A stretch of DNA of 64,000 nt from Deltaproteobacteria bacterium. Its GTDB lineage: Bacteria; Desulfobacterota; Desulfomonilia; UBA1062. The notes under the pieces were generated by a model, which searched no databases, was not told the DNA's origin, and saw only the letters and a list, made by a program, of their open reading frames with translations. The translations under genes and the position numbers were made by a program. The DNA lies in the NCBI GenBank assembly GCA_011046135.1, contig DSBG01000136.1, forward strand, positions 29,946-93,945, given 5' to 3'. Below are positions 27,109 to 36,987 of the stretch, piece after piece (the stretch's first letter is position 1; each line of letters starts with the position of its first letter).

Positions 27109-28053
27109 TCAAGGAGCGTCCGGTGCTTCTTCCTTTCCACTCTCTGATGCAGGTTCACCAGAAAAGGCATGAAAGTACCCTTCGTTGACCACGACGCCCA
27201 TCTCAGATCGAAGATTCTCCCTGAGCTCGTCGATGGACTTCTGGAGAACTTCCTTTTCCAGGGTCCGCTGAATGGACGTTCTCACCTGATCGAGGGTTCT
27301 CTCCCGTGCCGGCTTGCGATCTTCGAGCTTGATGAGATGATACCCCGATCCCGATTTCACCACCTCGCTCACCTCGCCGTTGCCCAGGGCAAAGGCGGCC
27401 TCTTCAAATGCGGGATCCATCTTGCCTTTGCTGAACCAGCCAAGATCTCCCCCCGTGGAGGCAGAAGGACATGATGACACCCTCTGTGCGAGTTCGGCAA
27501 AGTCGGCTCCTGACCGTATCTCCCGGAGAAGCTCCCGTGCCCTTTCCTCCGAATCAACGAGGATGTGCCGTGCACGGATCCTCTCGGCAGTCATGTACCG
27601 TTCTCGATTCTGCACATAGTACTGTTCAATCTCGGCATCACCGAGGGTAATACTCTTTCGAAGCTCCATTTCCATCTGCTTTGCGAGGAACTGTTCCACG
27701 ACATACGCGAGCTTGTGCTTCACCTCTTCGTCCTGATCGATCCCGCGTTTCTTCGCCTCGTGCGCCAGCATTTTCATGCTGATGAATCCCTCCAGGACCT
27801 CCCTGCGAAGCTGTGAAGGGGTATACCGTTTCTGGATATGCTCAGGCATCTGAGCGAGTACCATCTCAATGTCCTTCCCATAGACCACGTCATCCCCGAT
27901 GATCGCAACAACATCGGGGTCGGTTATACCCCCTGGTGTTCCACCGGCTTCCTTCTGCGCCTGAGAGCAACCGAACACCACGATGAGAACCATGAACACT
28001 GCAGCGAATGACCGTTTCAAGAACCCCTCCTTCTTAAGTTTTTCCTTTACCAT
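27109..28053 (-). CDS. PpiC/SurA-type peptidyl-prolyl isomerase lipoprotein
   Basis: Lipobox-like VFGCS; RIRARHILVDSEERARELLREIRSGADFAELAQRVSSCPSASTGGDLGWFSKGKMDPAFEEAAFALGNGEVSEVVKSGSGYHLIKLEDRKPA. Confidence 0.93.
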   Translation of the reverse strand: MVKEKLKKEGFLKRSFAAVFMVLIVVFGCSQAQKEAGGTPGGITDPDVVAIIGDDVVYGKDIEMVLAQMPEHIQKRYTPSQLRREVLEGFISMKMLAHEAKKRGIDQDEEVKHKLAYVVEQFLAKQMEMELRKSITLGDAEIEQYYVQNRERYMTAERIRARHILVDSEERARELLREIRSGADFAELAQRVSSCPSASTGGDLGWFSKGKMDPAFEEAAFALGNGEVSEVVKSGSGYHLIKLEDRKPARERTLDQVRTSIQRTLEKEVLQKSIDELRENLRSEMGVVVNEGYFHAFSGEPASESGKEEAPDAP

Positions 28054-28108
28054 AGAATTGGTTATGTCCCAAGAACTCCCGTTGCGGACATCACGGAAGA
28101 CATGTCCG

Positions 28109-28765
28109 CTATGAATCTTCCCCCGTTACCAGAACCGCAACAAGGATCCCCTTGCCGATGGTGACCGTGGCCTTTCGAGCAGTGATCACATTGCTCACCC
28201 CGTAGGGGTTCCCGATTTCCATGCGGGCACCGGAAAGCTCGTAGGAAAACCCTTTGAGCGTAATCTCCTCCACCTGCGCGGTAAGGGGAAGGAGGGAGAC
28301 TGTTGCCCCTTCCCTGTCCTCGAAAGATTCTGTGCCTGCGAGGAGAACTATCTCCTGGCACTGATCGACAATCCGGGCAGGAATGCCTGCCAAGTAGGCC
28401 CGGTAGAGGAGGTGCACATTTGCCAGTGCATGGTCAAACCTGCTCCCGGTTGCCGCGATGATCTCAATTGCATTCGCCCCCCGCTTGATGGCTTCATCGA
28501 GGGCGATGTGCGTATCTGTTGCATCCTTCTCCGGGCTGAACCTGATCACTTCGATTCCCGTACCGGAAATTTCGTGAAGCTCATGCGGGCTCAGGGAATC
28601 CATGTCTCCCACCAGGAGATGTGGAGTAACTCCTGCCTCAAGACAGTAGCGTGCACCTCGATCCGCGGCGATGATCATCCGAGCATCGCGAGCCTTGTGC
28701 GCCAGAAAATCGGCATCGGGTGGATAACCTCCTGAGACTATCAGAAACATACGCGGAATAAACAA
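28109..28765 (-). CDS. thiamine pyrophosphokinase family protein
   Basis: FLIVSGGYPPDADFLAHKARDARMIIAADRGARYCLEAGVTPHLLVGDMDSLSPHEL...RFSPEKDATDTHIALDEAIKRGANAIEIIAATGSRFDHALANVHLL. Confidence 0.9.
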   Translation of the reverse strand: MFIPRMFLIVSGGYPPDADFLAHKARDARMIIAADRGARYCLEAGVTPHLLVGDMDSLSPHELHEISGTGIEVIRFSPEKDATDTHIALDEAIKRGANAIEIIAATGSRFDHALANVHLLYRAYLAGIPARIVDQCQEIVLLAGTESFEDREGATVSLLPLTAQVEEITLKGFSYELSGARMEIGNPYGVSNVITARKATVTIGKGILVAVLVTGEDS

Positions 28766-28848
28766 CGATTGGTTCCTGAAGTCAAGCAGGACCTAGCAAT
28801 GGGGTCCTCAGCGTCCGTGGCCCGTCGTAAACAGGGGAACCAGGCAAC

Positions 28849-29394
28849 CTAGAATACCGGCGGAATGTCGGAGAGGGAGGGAAGCCGACTGTCTTTGGCA
28901 GATACGATGGGGGATTGTGTGGGCCAGACAATGGCGAGATCAGGATCGTTCCACCGGATGCCGGCATCGGCATGGGGCGCATAGAAGGCATCGACCTTGT
29001 ACAAGACCCGTGTGCTGTTTCTCAGGGTACAGAAGCCATGGGCAAAGCCTCTGGGAACGTAGAGCATCCTCACGGGGGAGCTGGACATTTCAACGGAGAG
29101 CCACTTTCCATAGGTCGGGGAAGCCCTCCTCAGATCAACGACCACATCGAGGATCGAGCCGGTGATGACCCAGATCAGCTTGGCCTGGGCATGGGGAGGA
29201 TACTGAAAGTGCAGGCCTCTGATCACTCCTGATGACTTTGAGAATGAACAGTTATCCTGGACAAAATCGACGGCGATGCCATAATCCCGAAAAATCCTCG
29301 AGCTGAATGCTTCGAGAAAAAATCCCCGTTGATCCTTGTGAACAGAAGGCTCAACGATGAACACATCCTGAAGCGTCGTTTCAATGAACTGCAT
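28849..29394 (-). CDS. rfbC: dTDP-4-dehydrorhamnose 3,5-epimerase
   Basis: DVFIVEPSVHKDQRGFFLEAFSSRIFRDYGI...FVQDNCSFSKSSGVIRGLHFQYPPHAQAKLIWVITGSILDVVVDLR...YVPRGFAHGF. Confidence 0.96.
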   Translation of the reverse strand: MQFIETTLQDVFIVEPSVHKDQRGFFLEAFSSRIFRDYGIAVDFVQDNCSFSKSSGVIRGLHFQYPPHAQAKLIWVITGSILDVVVDLRRASPTYGKWLSVEMSSSPVRMLYVPRGFAHGFCTLRNSTRVLYKVDAFYAPHADAGIRWNDPDLAIVWPTQSPIVSAKDSRLPSLSDIPPVF

Positions 29395-29478
29395 GCGTCT
29401 CCCGTGGCATGGTTCGTTTCTGGAGGTGATTCTTACCCCATCGCCTTCCAGAAGGCAAGCGAGGAGACGAGAGACACC

Positions 29479-30465
29479 TCAGTCCTTCTCCATGGCATGG
29501 GAAATCTCGGCCAGGATATCACGCATTCTGTGGTGATATCTGGGAGAGACATGCATAGGAACGAGCTTCTTCGCCCCGAGCTCTTTTCCGAGATGCCCTG
29601 CCTGCTGTGCCGTGAGGTGTCCCTTCTCATACGCACGCTCCCTGAGTTCATGGAGGTAGTAAGCCTCCACGAAGAGAATGTCGGGATCGAGGGCAATCTC
29701 CTTGATGCGGTCGATATTGGTCTGGCTGAACCGTATATCCGTGATGTACACAAGCTTCTGTCCACGAGAGGTTCTGACGATTTCGTGCATGAGGGTTCTA
29801 GCCTTACAGAGCGTTTCTCCCTGAGACATCCTGACCGGGATCATCTCCTCGAGTCGATCCTCGAGGATACACGTCTTGAGAAGACCGATCCAGGTACCGG
29901 TTCGGTATCCCTTCTCCCTGAGAACATCGCCAAGTATATGGATGTGGAACGGTTCCCTCAGGACAAATCCGAGGGTGGGTATGTTGTGGTCCAGGACCAC
30001 GGCATCAACGTGGAATCGGCCCTGCCGCGCAATGGTGTGAGAGCTTCTCTCCCTGTTGTGCATGGAGGAGACCTGGAAACCGCTGCGTGCAGAGGCATGC
30101 GTCGTGATCACGGCTGTTGGCCCTACTTCATGGATGATGACGTCGAGTGGATAGTTCTGTGTGAGATTCCACGAGTATGCCTGCAGCTTCAAGATTATCT
30201 TCTCAGTACTTCCCTCGGGTCCGTAGACATGGATAGGATGCTCCCGATGCAGAATGACCCTGAGGATCCGATCAAATCCGATGAAATGATCCATGTGCAT
30301 ATGGCTAATAAAGAGAGCATGGAGCCTCAGCACCTCGCGATTTGCAAGGCCCTGGAACCACCCGCAGTCAAACAGGAGTGAGGTTCGTTCATTGAGGATC
30401 TTCACATGAACAACAGGGTCAAATAGGGGTCCATTCACGAGTTTTGAGAGAAACGATGGTCTCAT
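29479..30465 (-). CDS. ribonuclease Z-like metallo-beta-lactamase-fold hydrolase
   Basis: LFISHMHMDHFIGFDRILRV (HxHxDH); KLVYITDIRF; LFVEAYYLHELRERAYEKGHLTAQQAGHLGKELGAKKLVPMHVSPRY. Confidence 0.88.
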   Translation of the reverse strand: MRPSFLSKLVNGPLFDPVVHVKILNERTSLLFDCGWFQGLANREVLRLHALFISHMHMDHFIGFDRILRVILHREHPIHVYGPEGSTEKIILKLQAYSWNLTQNYPLDVIIHEVGPTAVITTHASARSGFQVSSMHNRERSSHTIARQGRFHVDAVVLDHNIPTLGFVLREPFHIHILGDVLREKGYRTGTWIGLLKTCILEDRLEEMIPVRMSQGETLCKARTLMHEIVRTSRGQKLVYITDIRFSQTNIDRIKEIALDPDILFVEAYYLHELRERAYEKGHLTAQQAGHLGKELGAKKLVPMHVSPRYHHRMRDILAEISHAMEKD

Positions 30466-30619
30466 GGCTTCGTATGGAACGGACCCTCCAGATCCGGATG
30501 GTTTTGAGGGAGCACAAGCAGCGTCATCCTTGATCCGGGCATTTCTTCAGGGCTGTTCCAAGAGTTCTGTCCAGGACAGGAGAACCATCCTATGAACTGT
30601 TTCACGGGTTCCCCTGGAG

Positions 30620-32719
30620 TCAGGTGTCGGCGTCAGGAATCATGGCGAGATCCTCCATCCACGGGGTATCTTCCGAGTCGCTCGGAGCACGGTAGTCGCC
30701 CCTTGGAGAGAGTGAGCCACCGGAGCCGACTTTTGGCCCGTTGGGAATGCATGATCGCTTGTACTGAGAGAGTTTGAAAAACCGGTGGATAAATATCTCG
30801 AGCCAGTGTTTGATCTCTCCCAGGGTATACTGGTGTCGCTTCCCGCCGGGAACATCGGGCCAGGTTCCCTGTGCCGCGTCACGCCAGGCACACCAGGAGA
30901 GAAAGGCTACCTTGGATGGCCGGTATCCATAGCGGGTGATGTAAAAGGTGTTGAAATCCTGAAGTTCGTAAGGTCCGATGATGGCCTCCGTGCTCTGGGA
31001 TGGCTGATCGCCATTCGTACCCGGGATAAGTTCGGGGCTGATTTCTGTATCGAGGATCTCTTCAAGACACGACGACACCTCGGGACTGATACCATGCTCC
31101 CTGGCAACCCAGCGGACAATGTACTGGATGAGTGTTTTCGGGATACTCACGTTCACGTTGTAGTGGGACATGTGATCTCCCACACCGTAGGTGCACCAAC
31201 CAAGGGCCAGTTCACTCAGGTCCCCGGTTCCCACGACCATTGCCTGCCGGAAATTCGCGAGCCTGAAGAGAATCGAGGTTCGTGCTCCGGCCTGTACATT
31301 TTCAAAGGTCAGGTCAAAGTCATCACTGCCCTGGGCACAGGGATGCCCGATATCCTTCAACATCTGGTCGCAGGAGGGTCGAATGTCTATCTCTCCCGCC
31401 TCAACCCCCAGTGCATGCATGAGCGCCGTGGCATTTGCATAGGTCTTTTTCGAGGTGGCATACCCGGGCAAGGTGTATGCCTTGATATTGCTCCTGGGAA
31501 GCCCGAGGGCGTCCATGGCCCGCGCGCACACGATAAGGGCATGCGTAGAATCGAGCCCTCCTGATACCCCGATCACCAGATTTTTGATCCCTGCAGACTC
31601 CATTCTCTTTACCAGTCCCTGGACCTGGATGTTGTAGATTTCAAAACAGCGTTTCTCCCTGATGGCAGGATCGTGAGGCACATAGGGAAACCGCGGTATC
31701 TCCCTTTCAGGCAAAATCCTCCCCCCCGGCATACTCACTTTCACGGGAACGGTCCTGAACGCCCCACAGAGGTCTGCATGACTCCTCGTTGCATGACAGA
31801 AGGTGGTAAATCGCATCCGATCCTGCACCAGACGCTCCAGATCGATATCAGCAGTGATCACCTGCGGGCTCCAGGAGAACCGGGAAGACTCGCTGAGGAG
31901 GGTTCCATTTTCGGCGATGATCCCGTGGCCGTCCCAGGCAAGATCAGTTGTGGATTCACCGGGTCCGCAGGCAGAGTAGACATAGGCCGAAACACACCGT
32001 GCCGACTGGTTGGAGGCAAGCTCACGGCGATAGTCATCCTTGCCCATGGTGATGTTCGAAGCTGAAAGGTTTGCAAGTACGGTTGCACCGGAGAGCGCCG
32101 CATAACTGGAGGGTGGAATCGGGGCCCAGAGATCCTCACAAATCTCCACGAAGAATCTGAAGTGCGGGATGTTCTCGCCCTGGAAGAGCAGATCCGGCCC
32201 GATTGGTATCGCGGATTGTCCGGCCAGATCAATGCTGTTACAGAAAAGATCTCGAGCCGATTTGAAATATCTCGCCTCGTAGTATTCACGATAATTGGGC
32301 AGGTAACTCTTCACCGCGATGCCCAGAATCTTTCCTTCATGCATGATGAGAGCACAATTGAACAGGGCGTTGACCGCCACAATCGGGGCACCGACGACAA
32401 TGACCATGTCGATGTGAGCCGTCTCGCGCAACAGGGTCTTTAGTCCTTCCTGCACGGCATGGAGGAGCGATTCCTGGAAAAAGAGGTCGTCATTGGAATA
32501 GCCTGATAGTCCAAGCTCCGGAAACACCGCGATGACAGCCTTGCGTGAGTATGCCTCCTGCACGAGCTCAATGGTCTTCTCAACATTGAACCGCGGATCA
32601 GAAACCCTGATCCCGGGTATACATGCAGCGACCCTGATAAAGGAGTGGGTGTACATGTTGAAGAAAGACAATCGATCCTGCTTGCGCGTATCTTCTCTTA
32701 TAGCCTTTCTCTCTCCCAT
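30620..32719 (-). CDS. nadE: glutamine-dependent NAD+ synthetase
   Basis: N-term nitrilase-like glutaminase (VFPELGLSGYSNDDLFFQ) and C-term VIGVSGGLDSTHALIV synthase; ATG at 32719 with AGGAGAGAC upstream; the track ORF extends to 32875. Confidence 0.95.
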   Translation of the reverse strand: MGERKAIREDTRKQDRLSFFNMYTHSFIRVAACIPGIRVSDPRFNVEKTIELVQEAYSRKAVIAVFPELGLSGYSNDDLFFQESLLHAVQEGLKTLLRETAHIDMVIVVGAPIVAVNALFNCALIMHEGKILGIAVKSYLPNYREYYEARYFKSARDLFCNSIDLAGQSAIPIGPDLLFQGENIPHFRFFVEICEDLWAPIPPSSYAALSGATVLANLSASNITMGKDDYRRELASNQSARCVSAYVYSACGPGESTTDLAWDGHGIIAENGTLLSESSRFSWSPQVITADIDLERLVQDRMRFTTFCHATRSHADLCGAFRTVPVKVSMPGGRILPEREIPRFPYVPHDPAIREKRCFEIYNIQVQGLVKRMESAGIKNLVIGVSGGLDSTHALIVCARAMDALGLPRSNIKAYTLPGYATSKKTYANATALMHALGVEAGEIDIRPSCDQMLKDIGHPCAQGSDDFDLTFENVQAGARTSILFRLANFRQAMVVGTGDLSELALGWCTYGVGDHMSHYNVNVSIPKTLIQYIVRWVAREHGISPEVSSCLEEILDTEISPELIPGTNGDQPSQSTEAIIGPYELQDFNTFYITRYGYRPSKVAFLSWCAWRDAAQGTWPDVPGGKRHQYTLGEIKHWLEIFIHRFFKLSQYKRSCIPNGPKVGSGGSLSPRGDYRAPSDSEDTPWMEDLAMIPDADT

Positions 32720-33006
32720 AGTCTCTCCTGTATGGTTGCCATTATACAGCATATGCCGCACCAAGGCAATGACTGCTGAGTACCTATGCTGATCGTCCCC
32801 TCGAGGGATTTCGGTTTGTCTTTGTCTGTGACATTCAACAGAACACCTCAAATCACTCCTGGAAGCCGGTACCACCCGAGAGACCGGTAATCACGATGGC
32901 TGCATCACGAGGATCACCCGGCGGCGTCACTGTTGCCGACTGGTCTGGGATGAGGAGAAATCAATTCACGCTTGAATTCGGTCCATTCGTGTGAGAGGAT
33001 GGTTGC

Positions 33007-33390
33007 GGGTTGAAGGAGATCAGGTAATCGCTGGTGATCTGCATGTGCGGTCACGAGAGGAAAGTCCGGACTCCACAGGGCACGGGTGGTCGCTAACAGC
33101 GACCGGGGGTGACCCCAGGGAAAGTGCCACAGAAAACAAACCGCTGTTCTTCACGGGCAGTAAGGGTGAAACGGTGAGGTAAGAGCTCACCAGTTCCCCG
33201 GGTGACCGGGGAAGCTTGGTAAACCCCACCCGGAGCAAGACAAATAGAGGGGCCTATGGGATTGCCCGTCCTGCCCCTGGGTAGGTCGCTTGAGGGAGCA
33301 GGCAACTGCTCTCCTAGAGGAATGATTACCGCCTGGAGCGGGGAAACCTTCTTCAGGAGACAGAACCCGGCTTACGATCTGCTTCAACCC
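33007..33390 (+). ncRNA. rnpB: RNase P RNA (bacterial class A)
   Basis: Hallmark segments GAGGAAAGTCCGGACTCCACAGGGCA, GGTAAACCCCACC..GGAGCAAGACAAATAG, AGAGGAATGATTACC, ACAGAACCCGGCTTAC; P1 ends pair (gggttgaag / cttcaaccc); followed by a T7 run. Confidence 0.95.
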
Positions 33391-33414
33391 TGACTTTTTT
33401 TGTAGATACTCGTT

Positions 33415-34491
33415 GTGGATCGTCTCATGCAGAAGAGATCGAGATTTGAACTTGGGCACACAGAAAAGATCAGGCGGTCAATCTACGTATATCTGCGTGA
33501 CGAGCTCGAGCAAAAGCTCAAATTTCTTGCCCTGGAAAAGCCCTACAGGACCTGCCAGGAAAAAAATCTTCCCTATCCTTTCGTGGAATCAGGTGATCTC
33601 AGGCCGAAGAAAAAGGAATTTTCCAAGGAATCTCCCACAGCTCAACCGTTTTTCATCATTTTCTGCGAGGACACCATCGAGGACGTCCATCAGAAGTACA
33701 TCCGATTCTCGGAAGACAACCGCATCCGCAAGGAAACCATCAGCCTCGTTCCGGATCTCAGGCTCCACCGGTCGTTTTCCTCCGCGGTGAGATTCTTCGA
33801 GCGTGACACCTTTTTCGAACTGCTCGAGCAGCTCTTGGATATCGATTATTGTCTGCTCATTCAGCGTGAGGTCAGATACAAGAAACGAAACAGATATGCA
33901 CTGACGCACTTCCACGTGAAGATAGACTGGCCAATCGCAGAAGCGGCTGAGAGCCTCGGCAGGGAGCTCAGATACATCTCCAAGAGCCTCTACGAGAAGG
34001 GTGACAGGTACGCAGAAATCCTCCAGCAGAAGCTCTTCGAGTACTACGGCTGGCACCATCAGGCAGCTGGAGGCCGCAGATCAGCTGCGCTCATCTCGGC
34101 CCAGTATCTCAAGAACGTCTGGGGACTCACCACGATCTATGTTTCGAGCGCTGAAACCAGAACGCTCACCAGTTATTCCGAAAAGGGTGTGGGCAGGTAT
34201 GCGGTCGTCCAGATAGAGAAAAAGTATGTGAAACAGCTCATCGAAAGCGCCAACCTTACAGAGGAAGCCTTCCGGCAGGGATACGCCCTGGGTGAATCGA
34301 ATGAGTTCTTTGATGTGATCCTCTATGTGAGTTACAAACATACCGAATGGGGCTCCCCTCCCTCGGATGGAAAGTTACGGATACTCAAGCCTGACTATGC
34401 CTGGCTTGTGGTGGACATGGAGATGATCCTTCCCACCCCCCACGCCGTGAGTTTCAGACCGATCCATGTCAAATGGGTCTATCGGAGCTAA
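33415..34491 (+). CDS. hypothetical protein (358 aa)
   Basis: Long ORF downstream of rnp[63 protein letters not shown]...; no family recognised. Confidence 0.8.
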   Translation: MDRLMQKRSRFELGHTEKIRRSIYVYLRDELEQKLKFLALEKPYRTCQEKNLPYPFVESGDLRPKKKEFSKESPTAQPFFIIFCEDTIEDVHQKYIRFSEDNRIRKETISLVPDLRLHRSFSSAVRFFERDTFFELLEQLLDIDYCLLIQREVRYKKRNRYALTHFHVKIDWPIAEAAESLGRELRYISKSLYEKGDRYAEILQQKLFEYYGWHHQAAGGRRSAALISAQYLKNVWGLTTIYVSSAETRTLTSYSEKGVGRYAVVQIEKKYVKQLIESANLTEEAFRQGYALGESNEFFDVILYVSYKHTEWGSPPSDGKLRILKPDYAWLVVDMEMILPTPHAVSFRPIHVKWVYRS

Positions 34492-34510
34492 GACAACCAA
34501 GGAGGCCTCG

Positions 34511-35377
34511 GTGGCGATTATTCTCAATGGAAACGAACTCTCAGCACGGAAAAGGGAACAGATCGCCCAGGAAACCCGTGTCTTCGCTGCACAACACGGC
34601 AGGGCTCCCGGTCTGGCGGTGATCCTCGTGGGCGACGACCCAGCTTCCTCAATCTATGTACGCACCAAGAAAAACGACTGCACACAGGTGGGTATCAGAT
34701 CCTTCGATCACCACCTCCCTGAACACACGGAAGCAGAAGAAGTTCTCTCTCTGATCAAAACGCTCAATGCAGATGGCGAGGTGGATGGGATCCTCGTGCA
34801 GCTTCCCTTGCCGGCCCACATCGACACGCAGGAGGTCCTGCTCACCATTGATCCTGCAAAGGATGTGGATGGCTTCCACCCCTACAACATGGGCAGACTC
34901 CTTGTGGGAGAGCCGACGATCCTGCCCTGCACCCCCTCGGGGGTGATGTACATGCTGAGGGAACACTCGGTGGAGATAAAGGGAAAAGATGCCGTGATTG
35001 TCGGCAGGAGCAACATCGTGGGAAAACCCATGGCACTGCTGTTGATGATGGAGCACGCCACGGTGACCATCTGTCATTCACGAACACGGAACCTCGATCA
35101 GAAGATCGCGGCGGCAGATATCGTGGTTGCAGCCATCGGCAAGGCCGAGATGATCAAGGGGGAATGGATCAAGGAAGGAGCCGTGGTTATCGACGTCGGC
35201 ATGAACCGTACCGAAGCCGGCCTCAAGGGCGACGTCTCCTTCGAAGCGGCCCGGGAACACGCCTCATATATTACCCCTGTTCCAGGTGGTGTAGGCCCCA
35301 TGACCAGGGCCATGCTGCTCGAGAACACCCTTGTGGCGGCACGGGGACACCAGAAAAACCGCGCTGCGAAAACATGA
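34511..35377 (+). CDS. folD: bifunctional methylenetetrahydrofolate dehydrogenase/cyclohydrolase
   Basis: [102 protein letters not shown] start with GGAGG upstream. Confidence 0.98.
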   Translation: MAIILNGNELSARKREQIAQETRVFAAQHGRAPGLAVILVGDDPASSIYVRTKKNDCTQVGIRSFDHHLPEHTEAEEVLSLIKTLNADGEVDGILVQLPLPAHIDTQEVLLTIDPAKDVDGFHPYNMGRLLVGEPTILPCTPSGVMYMLREHSVEIKGKDAVIVGRSNIVGKPMALLLMMEHATVTICHSRTRNLDQKIAAADIVVAAIGKAEMIKGEWIKEGAVVIDVGMNRTEAGLKGDVSFEAAREHASYITPVPGGVGPMTRAMLLENTLVAARGHQKNRAAKT

Positions 35378-35489
35378 CCATTCTCAGAAGGGATGACGCT
35401 ATCATGAAGGTGTTGGCTCGTACCAGAAGCTGCCCACGGAAAGAACGGGAGAACCTGTTGTTCCTCTGCTCTTCCCCTGAGTGTTCGCC

Positions 35490-36563
35490 ATGAAAACGCC
35501 TCTGTATGCAGAACACCAGAAGCTCAAGGCCCGCATCGTGGATTTTCATGGCTGGGACATGCCCGTGTGGTACTCCGGCATCAAGCAGGAACACCTGGCC
35601 ACTCGTTCAGGAGCAGGACTCTTCGATGTGAGCCACATGGGAGAAATTCGAGTACAGGGTAAAGAGAGTGTCCCCTTTCTTGACCGTATTCTCACCCGTT
35701 CAATCCCGGACATACAGCAGGGAAAGGTACGCTATGGCTTCGCGCTCAATGAAACAGGAGGAATCATCGATGACCTCACCATCTACTGTGTGCGTTCAGG
35801 GGTTGAATACCTGCTCTGCGTGAACGCATCAAACACCGCCGAGGTCTTCTCCTGGATGGAGCAGCACAACCGTGAGGGGGCGGAGCTTTCTGATATCAGC
35901 TCCGAGACTGCCCTGCTCGCCCTTCAGGGACCGCAGGCAGACACAATCCTCTCTCGGGTTCTTGAAATCGACAAGTGGGATCACCATCCCTTCACCTTTA
36001 CCCGGTATGATTCCCGCGCGTTCGGGAAACTGATGGTTTCACAAACAGGATACACCGGAGCTGGCGGCATCGAAATCTTCATGGATCCTCACTCCGTTGT
36101 CCCGCTGTGGAACGCGCTGATCTCTCTGGGCGCTGCTCCCTGCGGTCTCGGTGCCAGGGATACCCTCAGGCTCGAGATGGGCTATCCGCTCCATGGCAAT
36201 GACATAGACAGCACCATCACCCCGTTTGAAGCCGGTCTCGGATTTGCCGTGGACATGAAAAAGGCGGATTTCCTGGGCAAAAACGCCCTGGAAACAGTCC
36301 TTTCCGGCGGACTCACGAGGAGGCTCACCGGTCTCGAGATGCTCGAAAAGGGGGTTCCCCGTCATGGGTGTCCATGCCTAAAAGACGATCAGCAGGTCGG
36401 ATACGTCTCCTCGGGAAGCATCTCACCGATATTGGACATTGGAATCGCTCTGTGTTACCTTGAGAACTCCGTGCGCGAGGGAGAAGAGATTACGGTCTCT
36501 ATCCGGGAGAGGCGGTGCCGGGCTCGGGTGAAAACCCCCCCGTTTGTTGCAGGAACAGTGTAA
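35490..36563 (+). CDS. gcvT: glycine cleavage system T protein (aminomethyltransferase)
   Basis: MKTPLYAEHQKLKARIVDFHGWDMPVWYSGIKQEHLATRSGAGLFDVSHMGEIRV; GYTGAGGIEIF. Confidence 0.97.
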   Translation: MKTPLYAEHQKLKARIVDFHGWDMPVWYSGIKQEHLATRSGAGLFDVSHMGEIRVQGKESVPFLDRILTRSIPDIQQGKVRYGFALNETGGIIDDLTIYCVRSGVEYLLCVNASNTAEVFSWMEQHNREGAELSDISSETALLALQGPQADTILSRVLEIDKWDHHPFTFTRYDSRAFGKLMVSQTGYTGAGGIEIFMDPHSVVPLWNALISLGAAPCGLGARDTLRLEMGYPLHGNDIDSTITPFEAGLGFAVDMKKADFLGKNALETVLSGGLTRRLTGLEMLEKGVPRHGCPCLKDDQQVGYVSSGSISPILDIGIALCYLENSVREGEEITVSIRERRCRARVKTPPFVAGTV

Positions 36564-36597
36564 GATTTTATATTTCTGTAATCAGGTGAGGAGCCGT

Positions 36598-36987
36598 ATG
36601 GTTATACCAGAAGACCTTCTGTACACGAAAGATCACGAGTGGGGGAGAAGAGAAGACACCTCCCTGAGGGTGGGCATTTCAGACTATGCCCAGAGCGAAC
36701 TTGGCGACATTGTCTTTGTCGAACTCGAAAAAATGGGAACCCGCGTCCGTCCCGGAGAAAAGATCGGCACCGTGGAGTCTGTCAAGGCGGTCTCGGAGAT
36801 CTTTTCCCCCGTGAGTGGAGCCATCATTGAGGTGAACGACTCCCTGGAACAGAGCCCTGAGATGATAAACACCGACTGCTACGGGGATGCATGGATGGTG
36901 CTCATCGCCATGGACGATCCCACTGAAACAGCCCATCTCATGGGTGCACAGGCCTACCGGGACTATCTCGAGGCAGAGGCAAAATGA
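36598..36987 (+). CDS. gcvH: glycine cleavage system H protein
   Basis: MVIPEDLLYTKDHEWGRREDTSLRVGISDYAQSELGDIVFVELEKMGTRVRPGEKIGTVESVKAVSEIFSPVSG (lipoyl Lys motif ESVKA). Confidence 0.97.
   Translation: MVIPEDLLYTKDHEWGRREDTSLRVGISDYAQSELGDIVFVELEKMGTRVRPGEKIGTVESVKAVSEIFSPVSGAIIEVNDSLEQSPEMINTDCYGDAWMVLIAMDDPTETAHLMGAQAYRDYLEAEAK

Noticed and set aside
29329-30381. 350-aa plus-strand ORF
   Set aside because: Antisense to the RNase Z-like gene with HxHxDH motif.
33093-33305. ORFs in 32991-33459
   Set aside because: Overlap the RNase P RNA, whose conserved core and P1 pairing explain the sequence.
35378-35489. Possible glycine riboswitch before gcvT
   Set aside because: Short spacer after folD with no tandem aptamer-like conserved core seen.
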